Assembly (NCBI GenBank): GCA_024403715.1
Contig: JAKSRJ010000006.1
Span: forward strand, 1-64,000
Direction of reading: 5' to 3'
DNA: 64,000 bases
Source: Saccharofermentans sp.
GTDB taxonomy: Bacteria; Bacillota; Clostridia; Saccharofermentanales; Saccharofermentanaceae
The translations under genes and the position numbers were made by a program. Of the stretch, positions 26,442 to 33,855 are shown piece by piece. Within the stretch, counting starts at the first letter, position 1. The number at the start of each line of letters is the position of its first letter. The notes below the pieces were generated by a model. That model saw nothing but the letters and a program-made list of their open reading frames with translations, was not told where the DNA came from and did not search any database.

Positions 26442-27283
26442 ATTCCATCAACCTCTTCCTTGATTCTTCTACCCTCATCAAGAAGATCTTTTAAGTAATC
26501 AAAATCTTCTCTCTCGAGTGCATCCTTATACTTAACAAGCTCGCCCATAAGATAGTCAATCTCAAAGATAAGGTTATCCTTATTCTCGAGGAAAAGCTGT
26601 GTCCACATAGTTGGGTTAAGCCATGCAACTCTAGTCATATCCTTATAAGAACCTGCAGAGAAGCCCTTATGGTTACGTGATGTTGGGCTCTTAATATAAG
26701 CATTAGATACGAGATGTGCCATCTGAGATGTAAAAGCAATCATCTTATCGTGCTCTTCTGCTGTAGCAATATGAAAAGAACCGAACTGACAAGGTCCGAG
26801 TAAGTCCTCTACTCTATTAAGCAAATCTGCATCATCAAATACTGATGGTACTACTACCATAGGAGCGCCCTTATACATGTCGCCACGAGAGTAATCCATA
26901 CCTGAGAACTTAGTGCCTGCCATCGGGTGACAACCTACGAAAGTAAAACCACCCTCTTTTGCGATTCTAAAGCCTTCTTCACATACTGTTCTCTTTGTAC
27001 CGCAGGCATCAATTACGAGACCGGACTTATTAAACTTGTCCTTACGGTCTTCCATCCACTTAAGTGTAGCTGCAGGATAAAGGCTTAATACAACAAGGTC
27101 GCACTCACAAAGATTGTCGTCTGTAAGATAATCATCAATTACTCCCAGCTCTTTTGCAGTCTGAGTTACTGACTCAGTACGGTTCCAACCGTAAACAATA
27201 GCCTCGCTATCATTCTCTTTATAAGCCTTCGCGAAAGAAGCACCTATCAAACCTAACCCAACTACACCTACTTTAATCTTCAT
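26438..27283 (-). CDS. tyrA: Prephenate dehydrogenase
   Basis: A 281-residue NAD(P)-dependent enzyme of the TyrA class that converts prephenate to 4-hydroxyphenylpyruvate, committing carbon to tyrosine. The Rossmann motif VGVVGLGLIGASFAKAY is followed by VIDACGTKRTV, the catalytic His region FVGCHPMAGTKFSGMDY and MIAFTSQMAHLVSNAY. The ribosome binding site AAGGAAGG precedes the ATG. It is first in the aro operon, directly behind the Tyr-rich leader and terminator, which fits feedback by tyrosine. Confidence 0.94.
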   Translation of the reverse strand: MKIKVGVVGLGLIGASFAKAYKENDSEAIVYGWNRTESVTQTAKELGVIDDYLTDDNLCECDLVVLSLYPAATLKWMEDRKDKFNKSGLVIDACGTKRTVCEEGFRIAKEGGFTFVGCHPMAGTKFSGMDYSRGDMYKGAPMVVVPSVFDDADLLNRVEDLLGPCQFGSFHIATAEEHDKMIAFTSQMAHLVSNAYIKSPTSRNHKGFSAGSYKDMTRVAWLNPTMWTQLFLENKDNLIFEIDYLMGELVKYKDALEREDFDYLKDLLDEGRRIKEEVDGI

Positions 27284-27313
27284 AATTTTATGCCTTCCTT
27301 TTTATCGTATTAA

Positions 27314-27342
27314 AGTATACTCCATGCTTTGCCAATTGCCGA
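27314..27342 (-). promoter_or_regulatory. Possible secondary promoter between the attenuator and tyrA
   Basis: The minus strand has TCGGCA, a 17-base spacer and TATACT, 31 bases before tyrA. If active, it would give a basal transcript that bypasses the upstream terminator. The -35 is a poor match, so this is uncertain. Confidence 0.35.
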
Positions 27343-27364
27343 CATTCATATAACTATTAATGAC

Positions 27365-27399
27365 TTAAAAAACGCCGCCCGAGTGATTCGTGCGGCGTT
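27365..27399 (-). terminator. Attenuator terminator upstream of tyrA
   Basis: A GC-rich eight-base-pair stem (27371-27378 with 27392-27399) is followed by a T run on the minus strand, 54 bases after the stop codon of the Tyr-rich leader ORF and about 80 bases before tyrA. It could simply end carD transcripts, but its position between the leader and the operon is that of an attenuator. Confidence 0.85.
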
Positions 27400-27447
27400 C
27401 TGTTTGTTACTTATCGTATTAGAACTTATTTATTGCACAAACCACTC
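27381..27447 (-). promoter_or_regulatory. Candidate antiterminator pairing of the tyr leader
   Basis: Two nested complementary segments lie in the leader RNA. GAGTG-GTTTGT just after the leader ORF (minus strand, 27447-27437) can pair with ACAAAC (27407-27402) and CACTC (27385-27381). The second partner sits inside the terminator loop, so this fold and the terminator should exclude each other. A third segment at the end of the leader ORF (TTACTTT) can pair with AAAGTAA directly after it, giving the usual 1:2, 2:3, 3:4 logic. The folding is read by eye, not computed. Confidence 0.5.
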
Positions 27448-27452
27448 TTACT

Positions 27453-27509
27453 TTACTTAGCAAAGTAATAATAATAGTTATATGCGTATGTGTAATAGTC
27501 CTTTTTCAT
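27453..27509 (-). CDS. Tyrosine-rich leader peptide of the aro operon
   Basis: An 18-codon ORF reading MKKDYYTYAYNYYYYFAK, with eight Tyr codons including four in a row, followed by one Phe. It lies between carD and tyrA and is followed by the terminator hairpin. When charged tRNA-Tyr is scarce, a ribosome stalled on the Tyr run would free the downstream segment to form the antiterminator. No ribosome binding site is seen. The predicted promoter places the transcription start at the ATG, so it may be translated as a leaderless message. The peptide itself probably has no other role. Confidence 0.75.
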   Translation of the reverse strand: MKKDYYTYAYNYYYYFAK

Positions 27510-27516
27510 GAGGTTA

Positions 27517-27546
27517 ATTAAAACATCCTTCACTACTATGTGTCAA
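27517..27546 (-). promoter_or_regulatory. Promoter of the tyr leader and aro operon
   Basis: A perfect -35 TTGACA (27541-27546) contains the carD stop codon TGA. It is followed by an 18-base spacer and TTTAAT (27517-27522). The leader ATG begins seven bases further on. Confidence 0.6.
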
Positions 27547-28055
27547 GTTTTACGGGCATTTTCAAGGATAAAGTCTGGTACATCCTTAGGATCTATGTCT
27601 AGTGCCACCGCAAACTCTGCATCAATTCTATGACGTGCATCATTAAGCATTTTCTCATCCTGCTGATTAAGTGTTTTACCACAGTCTTCTAGACGCTGCT
27701 GATGTGCATATAAATTATTAATAACCTGTATGATATCCTTACGATCACCCTTGGTTATCATAGTTCCGTAAGTATTTTTACGTGCGTTCCTGTCCTCAAT
27801 CCAATTTGTATCGGAAATGTCGATACTATAAATCAATTCCATAGCTTCATCTTTGGTAATTACAGGTCTAATTCTAGCTTTGCATTTCTCATTATCGTAT
27901 GGAACATACATCACTTGTGCCTGCTTAACAAAAAGAGGCTTCATCACAAAATACTTCTGTGGTGCCTCATGATAAAAACTGATATCTCTGATATCCTCAA
28001 TCTCGCATACGCCACTCGCGCCGTATACAACCGTATCGCCCTTCACGAAATCCAT
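27543..28055 (-). CDS. carD: CarD/CdnL family transcription regulator
   Basis: About 170 residues. The N-terminal 60 residues form the RNA-polymerase-interacting domain shared with Mfd (FVKGDTVVYGASGVCEIEDI, YFVMKPLF, VMYVPYDN). The helical C-terminal domain normally contacts promoter DNA. CarD proteins stabilise open promoter complexes at rRNA and housekeeping promoters. The ATG at 28055 is preferred to one at 28070 because a GTGAGG ribosome binding site lies six bases before it and the domain begins there. The stop codon is embedded in the -35 element of the next promoter. Confidence 0.9.
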   Translation of the reverse strand: MDFVKGDTVVYGASGVCEIEDIRDISFYHEAPQKYFVMKPLFVKQAQVMYVPYDNEKCKARIRPVITKDEAMELIYSIDISDTNWIEDRNARKNTYGTMITKGDRKDIIQVINNLYAHQQRLEDCGKTLNQQDEKMLNDARHRIDAEFAVALDIDPKDVPDFILENARKT

Positions 28056-28219
28056 GGTCCACCTCACCATCTCTCAACGTACCCTATAGCGAACAGTATG
28101 GCCGTCAAAACGCCCACATTTTTATTCTATCATCCTCTTCAAAGGCCCGTAATTGCGCATTTTGACAAAATTTTGAATTGCTTTTTGCATACAATGAGAG
28201 TAAAGTATGTTCACAAATT

Positions 28220-28238
28220 GAAAATGGTTTTCATTTTC
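28220..28238 (+). promoter_or_regulatory. Fur-type operator upstream of the fur-ZIP operon
   Basis: GAAAATGGTTTTCATTTTC is a 7-5-7 perfect inverted repeat matching the classical 19-base Fur box at 15 of 19 positions. It lies six bases before the AAGGAG ribosome binding site of the fur-like gene, well placed to block transcription of the operon. This indicates autoregulation. Confidence 0.75.
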
Positions 28239-28254
28239 GATTTAAGGAGTGAAC

Positions 28255-28701
28255 ATGAACAATCGCGGTAATTATAAAACTAAACAATATGATGAGCTTT
28301 TAGACTACCTCTCGACGATAGAAGGTAAGCATTTCAACGTATGTGATATTCATGATCACTTTCAAAGTGTAGGTAAAAATATCGGAACTACAACTATCTA
28401 TAGACAGCTTGATCGAATGGTAGATGAAGGATTGGTATCTAAGTATGTATTAGAGCCTGGAAGCCCAGCCTGCTTTGAGTATATGTCTCCTGACAAGCAT
28501 ATCCATGGTGGTATTTGTTTCCATTTAAGATGCGAGGTCTGTGGGCGACTTATTCACATGCAGTGTGATGAATTATCTTCTATATCTACACATATTATGA
28601 AGGAACATGGATTCCGAGTAGATCCGATGAGAACAGTTTTCTATGGTATCTGCCAAGAATGCATGGAAGATGACGTGGAGGGTAAGAAGTTATGCCATTA
28701 A
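28255..28701 (+). CDS. Fur family metal-responsive repressor
   Basis: A 148-residue protein with an N-terminal winged helix (IGTTTIYRQLDRMVDEGLVSKYV) and a C-terminal dimerisation domain with two CxxC pairs (CEVC near 100 and CQEC near 135) for structural zinc, plus His-rich metal ligands (KHIHGGICFHLRC). The ATG at 28255 has an AAGGAG site five bases upstream; an in-frame GTG at 28249 is less likely. Overlap with a ZIP transporter gene suggests control of zinc, iron or manganese uptake. Fur and Zur cannot be told apart by eye. Confidence 0.9.
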   Translation: MNNRGNYKTKQYDELLDYLSTIEGKHFNVCDIHDHFQSVGKNIGTTTIYRQLDRMVDEGLVSKYVLEPGSPACFEYMSPDKHIHGGICFHLRCEVCGRLIHMQCDELSSISTHIMKEHGFRVDPMRTVFYGICQECMEDDVEGKKLCH

Positions 28702-29420
28702 TCATTACTTTACTTGCTGGTTTATTTATTCTCCTAGGTGCTGTTGCTATTAAGTTTTCTAAAGAAACACATAAGGTAGAAGTCATCTCTTTTGCCTTAG
28801 CTCTTGGTGCCTTAGTATCACTTATGATTTTTGATTTAATCCCTGATATGTTTGAGGGTGAGATTAAGTGGTATCTAGTTTTAATATTTGTTGCAATTGG
28901 TTTTGGATTCTTAGTAGTCCTAGATTTACTTGCTCCGGATCATGAAGATCATCATGATACAGATGAGAATCATGACGAAGAGAATTCTGCTCACATTGGT
29001 ATTATGTCCGCTTTAGCAGTTATCCTTCATAATATTGTTGAAGGTATGACAGTATATACGATGTCTATGGGAGATCTTAAGCAGGGGTTAATCCTTGCCA
29101 TTGGTATTGGACTACATAATATTCCAATGGGTATGCTCATCTTCTCTACTCTTGCTCATAAGCCTAAGAAGGATAAGTACATCTTAACTTCTGCAGTTGT
29201 TTTATCTACACCTCTTGGTGGAATACTTATGATGCTTCTTAGTAGTTTCCTTACTGAAACAATAATTTCAATTCTAGTGTGTGTAGCAGCAGGTATGATT
29301 GTTTACCTTATTGCTATGGAGTTAGCTCCTCACGTTATTAAGACTAGACCTGTAAAAATGTCTATTATTGGTATTGTAATTGGATTTTTAATTGTTGCAT
29401 TAAGTTGCTTAATTGGATAA
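28692..29420 (+). CDS. ZIP family divalent metal transporter
   Basis: A 242-residue polytopic membrane protein. A His/Asp/Glu-rich cytoplasmic loop (residues about 78-98) separates the first three helices from the rest. The metal-binding helices show LHNIVEGMTVY and IGLHNIPMGML, the family's signature motifs. It imports zinc or related metals. It overlaps the fur-like gene by ten bases and is followed nine bases later by the patatin gene. The Fur-type box upstream indicates metal-repressed expression. Confidence 0.92.
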   Translation: MPLIITLLAGLFILLGAVAIKFSKETHKVEVISFALALGALVSLMIFDLIPDMFEGEIKWYLVLIFVAIGFGFLVVLDLLAPDHEDHHDTDENHDEENSAHIGIMSALAVILHNIVEGMTVYTMSMGDLKQGLILAIGIGLHNIPMGMLIFSTLAHKPKKDKYILTSAVVLSTPLGGILMMLLSSFLTETIISILVCVAAGMIVYLIAMELAPHVIKTRPVKMSIIGIVIGFLIVALSCLIG

Positions 29421-29429
29421 GAGGTAATT

Positions 29430-30275
29430 ATGGTTAAGGGATTAGTACTTGAAGGTGGTGCGATGAGAGGCCTCTTTACTGCTGGTGTTATCGATGTGCT
29501 TATGGAAAACGGCGTTAAGTTTGATAAGGCAGTTGGTGTATCTGCTGGTGCTGCATTTGGTTGTAACTATAAGTCTAATCAGCCAGGCAGAGTACTGCGC
29601 TATAACCTTAAGTATTCCTCTAACTGGAGATATAAGAGTTACCGCTCATTAATCTTTACTGGTGATTTATATGGCGCAGATTTTTGCTATCACGAATTAC
29701 CTAATGAACTCGATATTTTTGATGTGGACGAATTAAAGCGTAATCCGCTTGAATTCTATTGCGTTTGTACTGACGTAGATACAGGAAAACCATACTATCA
29801 TAAGCTTACTGATGGAGCATATGAAGACTTAGAGTTTGTAAGAGCATCCGCTTCTATGCCACTAGCATCACGTATTGTGTCTGTTGGACCAGGCCGATAC
29901 CTTGATGGTGGCATCTCTGATTCTATTCCACTAGAATTTATGCTTAATCAAGGTTGTGATAAATGTCTTGTAATTAGGACTCAGCCTAATGGTTATGTTA
30001 AGCACCAGTATAAGTTTATTGGTGGTATTTCATTCATGCTTCGTAAATATCCTAATCTTGTTAAAGCTCTTCGTGAGAGACACATTATGTATAACAATGA
30101 ATTAGCTTTCATAGATAAGTGTAAAGATGAAGGCACAGCTTATGTAATTACTCCACCTGAAGCTCTTAATATCTCTGCCTTAGAGACTGACCCTAATGAG
30201 ATTCATCGAGTCTATAACTTAGGCCGTGCTGTTGCTACTACTAACCTCGATAACATACTTAAGTTTTTGAACTGA
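29430..30275 (+). CDS. Patatin-like phospholipase
   Basis: A 281-residue cytosolic protein with the patatin catalytic dyad: the serine in GVSAG near residue 41, preceded by the oxyanion segment LEGGAMRGLFTAGV, and the aspartate in YLDGGISDSIPLE near residue 170. It probably hydrolyses lipid acyl chains; the substrate is unknown. It is the third gene of the metal-regulated operon and ends just before a strong terminator. Confidence 0.9.
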   Translation: MVKGLVLEGGAMRGLFTAGVIDVLMENGVKFDKAVGVSAGAAFGCNYKSNQPGRVLRYNLKYSSNWRYKSYRSLIFTGDLYGADFCYHELPNELDIFDVDELKRNPLEFYCVCTDVDTGKPYYHKLTDGAYEDLEFVRASASMPLASRIVSVGPGRYLDGGISDSIPLEFMLNQGCDKCLVIRTQPNGYVKHQYKFIGGISFMLRKYPNLVKALRERHIMYNNELAFIDKCKDEGTAYVITPPEALNISALETDPNEIHRVYNLGRAVATTNLDNILKFLN

Positions 30276-30316
30276 TTTTTTCTTATAATATTTTCTATAT
30301 TTATTCACAAACAAAA

Positions 30317-30350
30317 ACAGCGCTTGTCCGAAGACAAGCGCTGTAGTTTT
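30317..30350. terminator. Bidirectional terminator between the patatin and permease genes
   Basis: A perfect 12-base-pair stem (30317-30328 with 30333-30344) with a four-base loop, which is a UUCG tetraloop on the minus strand. T-rich tails follow on both strands. It ends the fur-ZIP-patatin operon on one side and the sugar ABC operon on the other. Confidence 0.9.
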
Positions 30351-30382
30351 TGATTTGCAATAGGCAAATGCTAAGGGAGTTA

Positions 30383-31261
30383 TTACTCCTTAACACCACC
30401 GGCAGCAACACCCTGGATGATGTATCTCTGTAAGAAAGCGTATGCAATCATGATTGGCAATACGGATGCGGAGAGACCGATGTTGATAGCACCGTAGTCT
30501 GTGTAACGGTCACCATACAACATACCTACCATCAATGGGAGAGTCTTGAGCTCCTGCTTTGTCAAAAGGATAGATGGAGCGAAGAAGTTGTTCCAAGAAC
30601 CCAAGAAGGAGAAGATACCCTGTGTAGCAAGAGCTGGGATCATGATTGGCAAGCAGATGCTATTGAATGTTCTGAACTCGCCGCAACCATCGATACGAGC
30701 AGCCTCAATGATTTCCTTAGAAAGTGAAGTATCAAGATACTGCTTAATAAAGAATACAGTTGAAGGAGCTGCGATAGCTGGGAGAATCAATGGCCATCTT
30801 GTACCAAGGAGACCCAATGTATTCATCAATCTGTAGAAACCAGTGATGTTAACGGCTGTAGGAACCATCATAACACCAACGATGATTGTAAAGATTGTCT
30901 TTCTACCCTTGAAGTCATAAACGCTAAGACCATAAGCTGTCAAAGCAGAGAAGTAAACTGTCAAAGCCGTGGAAGACAAAGTGATGATGAGGGAGTTTGT
31001 AAAACCTGTAGAGAAGCTAAAAGTAGAACGATTAGCAAGGTAGTCCCAGTTTGCCTTTGTCTGACCAATAAGGTTACCAAAGTTAGGATAAAGCTTAATT
31101 CCAGTCTGAATGCTGAATGTATCCCATGTAGCATTCATAAACATGTACCAGAAAGGAATAATAGCAAGGATTGAGAAGAAGATAACTACAACATAAACAA
31201 GTGCGCTATATGCTGCAATTGATCCTGACTTACTACGGAGTTTAACGTCGTTTGCACTCAT
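30383..31261 (-). CDS. Carbohydrate ABC transporter permease, MalG type
   Basis: A 292-residue inner-membrane permease with six membrane segments. The EAA loop that contacts the ATPase is seen as EIIEAARIDGCGEFRTFNSICLP. The C-terminus QRYIIQGVAAGGVKE is typical of MalG-like subunits. It pairs with the giant-loop permease encoded three bases upstream and the solute-binding lipoprotein at 33856-35253. No ATPase gene is nearby; Gram-positive sugar importers of this class commonly share one MsmK-like ATPase encoded elsewhere. Confidence 0.93.
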   Translation of the reverse strand: MSANDVKLRSKSGSIAAYSALVYVVVIFFSILAIIPFWYMFMNATWDTFSIQTGIKLYPNFGNLIGQTKANWDYLANRSTFSFSTGFTNSLIITLSSTALTVYFSALTAYGLSVYDFKGRKTIFTIIVGVMMVPTAVNITGFYRLMNTLGLLGTRWPLILPAIAAPSTVFFIKQYLDTSLSKEIIEAARIDGCGEFRTFNSICLPIMIPALATQGIFSFLGSWNNFFAPSILLTKQELKTLPLMVGMLYGDRYTDYGAINIGLSASVLPIMIAYAFLQRYIIQGVAAGGVKE

Positions 31262-31263
31262 TA

Positions 31264-33735
31264 TTAAACACCTGCCTTTCTTGCGAGTTTCTTAGCCTTT
31301 GCTGCAGCTGCTGCATCCTTATCTCTCATCAAGTAGAAGATTATGATAGAGAGAGCTGTTGTAACGATGAACAATACAACGGATACTGCGGAAGCTGTAC
31401 CAATCTGCTTAACAACAGCTCTACCGAAAGCGAGCTCGTTGATGTACATAAGTACAGTTTGGATAGATCTGATTCTCTGACCATTGAACTTGATAAGAGC
31501 AGGGTTCATGTTGAGGTTGTATGGAATATCATACATCTGCAAACCACCAATCATAGAAGTTACGAAGGAATACAAGAGAATAGGTCTGAGCAATGGCATT
31601 GTGATCTTTGTGTATGTCTGGAAAGAGTTAGCACCATCGAGCTGAGCAGACTCATAAAGAGACTCAGAGATAGAAGTGATACCAGCAATCAATACGATCA
31701 TTGTATTACCATACCACATCCAGAAGTTGATGAAGCAAACAATCAATCTTGTAGCCCATGCACTGTCGAAGAAGTTGTAACGTGGTGCACCGATTGCATC
31801 AAGGAACAACTGTGCTGCAGAAGCAGCGGAACCTGTTGAATACTGGAACAATCTTCTGAAGAAGATAGCGATTGTTGCAGCAGTAATAACGTTAGGCAAA
31901 TACATCAAAGCCTTCATTGCTGACAAGCCCTTGAGCTTAAGCTTAGTATCTGTGAACCAAGCAGAGAGCAAGAGAGCCAAACCGATCTGTGGAGCAAAAC
32001 CGATGATCCACATTACGAATGTTGTAACGAAAGCACCAGCAACTACTGCGAATCTGTGGTTATCAGTGAAGATGCTGCTGAAGTTTGTAAATCCAACAAG
32101 GATATACTTAGAAGAAGCATCAACAGAACCGAAGATACCAGATGGGTGATTAACCTGATTTCTGAGGTTATCAACAGCTGTTACTGTGTTGTAAGAGAAT
32201 GACTCCTCAGCCATTCTGATGAGATCAGCACGTGTGAACTTACCAGAATATCTAACAGCGATATCATCGTCTGTCATACCATTGATTCTAGCAATTTCAT
32301 TGTTGTACTGCTCGAGATAATCATTGTACTTAGAAACCTTCTCGTCGAGCTTAGCCTGAGCCTTCTCAGCATTCTTAGCCTTCTTAGCTGCGTCGAGTTC
32401 GTTGTACTTGTCCATTGTGAGGACACCAGCAAGACCAATTCTGGACTTGAAGGAAGCATACTTATCGAAATCCATCTCACCATTGAAAGAGATGTATGAA
32501 TCGATATCTGTGTAACCTGCAGAAATAAGAGACTTTCTAGCAGAGTTAGCGGAATCGTTAAGGTAGTTGTTCATAGCTGCAATCTGCATCTTAGAAGCTG
32601 CCTTAACTGCATCAGACTGATACTGAGAATCAATAAACTGACGCATATTAGCAAGAACATTTACCTTACCATCAGAAGAAGGAACGAGTGTACCGTTCTC
32701 CTCTACGAGCTGAACCTGGGAATTGATGATACCCATGCTGTAGAGCTTCTCGAGGTTAGAATATACCTGCTCCTCACCATCGTGAAGGTTTCTGGAGCCA
32801 TCAATATAACCGTCGAATGTAAGATAAGGAGGGATGGATGTATTCCATACATTAGCTGTCATATATGCATTGAGGTCGCCAATGAAAGGAACTGCAATCG
32901 CATCAATCTTCTCGCCATCATAGATAGCATTAGGAGCATCGAGGTTGGAACATACATAATAGAATGTATCTGTTGCAACATCAGTGTCCTGCATGTTAGC
33001 GAAATAGTCATAAAGTGAATCTGCACCTGCATATGTTGCGAGGTAAGACATAAGAACCTGCTGACCCTCTGTAAACTCACCTGTCTGGAGTGTATCAAGG
33101 AAACCAGCATAGCTATCGCCAGCAATAATATCAGCTGTTGTGATAGCGTCTTCAGAAGACTCATCATCAGATGCTTCTACTGTAGTAAGTGTAACTCCTG
33201 TGGAGTTGATAGATGTAAGCTTGCCGATGATATCAACGCTCAAATCATAGTAATTTGCAGACCATGTTGTGAGCTCTTCCCATGCAGCAGCATCTGTAGA
33301 GATGTAGGAGATATCTCCTGTCTCGATAACCTGATTAATCTTAGCTCTTGTAGCTTCAGAAATGTCAGGGTTATTTGCAATTGCTGTAAGACCATCAACG
33401 TCTGTTGGCTTAAACTGATCAGCTCTTGTCTGACATGCGAAATAGTTTCTCAAGTCATTATAAGCATGTGCATCAATGCCATGTGCTGCGAGCTCATCAT
33501 CGCTAAACAAAGCTGTAAGGTCAAGATATCTGTCATAATAAGCCTCTTTATTACCGAAGCCCCAGAATGCAGAGTTTGCGTTAGAAAGGTTTGCACCAGA
33601 GTACCAGAAAGTAGTAAGCAATGGATACAAACTGAAAAGAGCGTAAACTACTACGAATGGAGCAATAAAGAGGTAGCCGAACTTAGTATAAGACATACCA
33701 TTGTGTCTGGCTGAATTGTTAGTACCTCTTGCCAT
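31264..33735 (-). CDS. Carbohydrate ABC permease, MalF type, with a giant extracytoplasmic insertion
   Basis: 823 residues, against about 300 for most relatives and about 515 for E. coli MalF. One membrane segment (FGYLFIAPFVVVYALFSLYP, near residue 20-40) is followed by some 510 polar residues, and the remaining membrane segments only begin near residue 555. The EAA loop is normal (LYESAQLDGANSFQTYTKI). The insertion is Asp/Ser/Thr/Ala-rich with a Lys/Glu-rich helical stretch near 450-500. It should lie outside the membrane, where MalF has its smaller P2 domain. The ATG at 33735 follows a GGAGAG site; the frame stays open upstream. Confidence 0.9.
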   Translation of the reverse strand: MARGTNNSARHNGMSYTKFGYLFIAPFVVVYALFSLYPLLTTFWYSGANLSNANSAFWGFGNKEAYYDRYLDLTALFSDDELAAHGIDAHAYNDLRNYFACQTRADQFKPTDVDGLTAIANNPDISEATRAKINQVIETGDISYISTDAAAWEELTTWSANYYDLSVDIIGKLTSINSTGVTLTTVEASDDESSEDAITTADIIAGDSYAGFLDTLQTGEFTEGQQVLMSYLATYAGADSLYDYFANMQDTDVATDTFYYVCSNLDAPNAIYDGEKIDAIAVPFIGDLNAYMTANVWNTSIPPYLTFDGYIDGSRNLHDGEEQVYSNLEKLYSMGIINSQVQLVEENGTLVPSSDGKVNVLANMRQFIDSQYQSDAVKAASKMQIAAMNNYLNDSANSARKSLISAGYTDIDSYISFNGEMDFDKYASFKSRIGLAGVLTMDKYNELDAAKKAKNAEKAQAKLDEKVSKYNDYLEQYNNEIARINGMTDDDIAVRYSGKFTRADLIRMAEESFSYNTVTAVDNLRNQVNHPSGIFGSVDASSKYILVGFTNFSSIFTDNHRFAVVAGAFVTTFVMWIIGFAPQIGLALLLSAWFTDTKLKLKGLSAMKALMYLPNVITAATIAIFFRRLFQYSTGSAASAAQLFLDAIGAPRYNFFDSAWATRLIVCFINFWMWYGNTMIVLIAGITSISESLYESAQLDGANSFQTYTKITMPLLRPILLYSFVTSMIGGLQMYDIPYNLNMNPALIKFNGQRIRSIQTVLMYINELAFGRAVVKQIGTASAVSVVLFIVTTALSIIIFYLMRDKDAAAAAKAKKLARKAGV

Positions 33736-33795
33736 TTTTGTCACTCTCCAAAATTTTTTGCCCAAAAATTTGATTGAATTGTTAATAATGAAAAT

Positions 33796-33822
33796 GCGGA
33801 GCAGGGTGGTGCCCTGCCCCGC
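33796..33822 (-). other. Intercistronic stem-loop between solute-binding protein and permease genes
   Basis: An 11-base GC-rich stem (33796-33806 with 33812-33822) and a five-base loop occupy the gap downstream of the solute-binding protein gene. There is no proper T run after it, so it more likely protects the upstream message from 3' decay, or acts as a partial terminator. That would raise binding protein over permease. Confidence 0.6.
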
Positions 33823-33855
33823 AAATTACCTTAGTTAGTTTAAATCAGTTGTGAA

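Noticed and set aside
27284-27542. T-box riboswitch upstream of tyrA
   Set aside because: No T-box bulge sequence or specifier stem was found; the leader is better explained by the Tyr-rich ORF and terminator.
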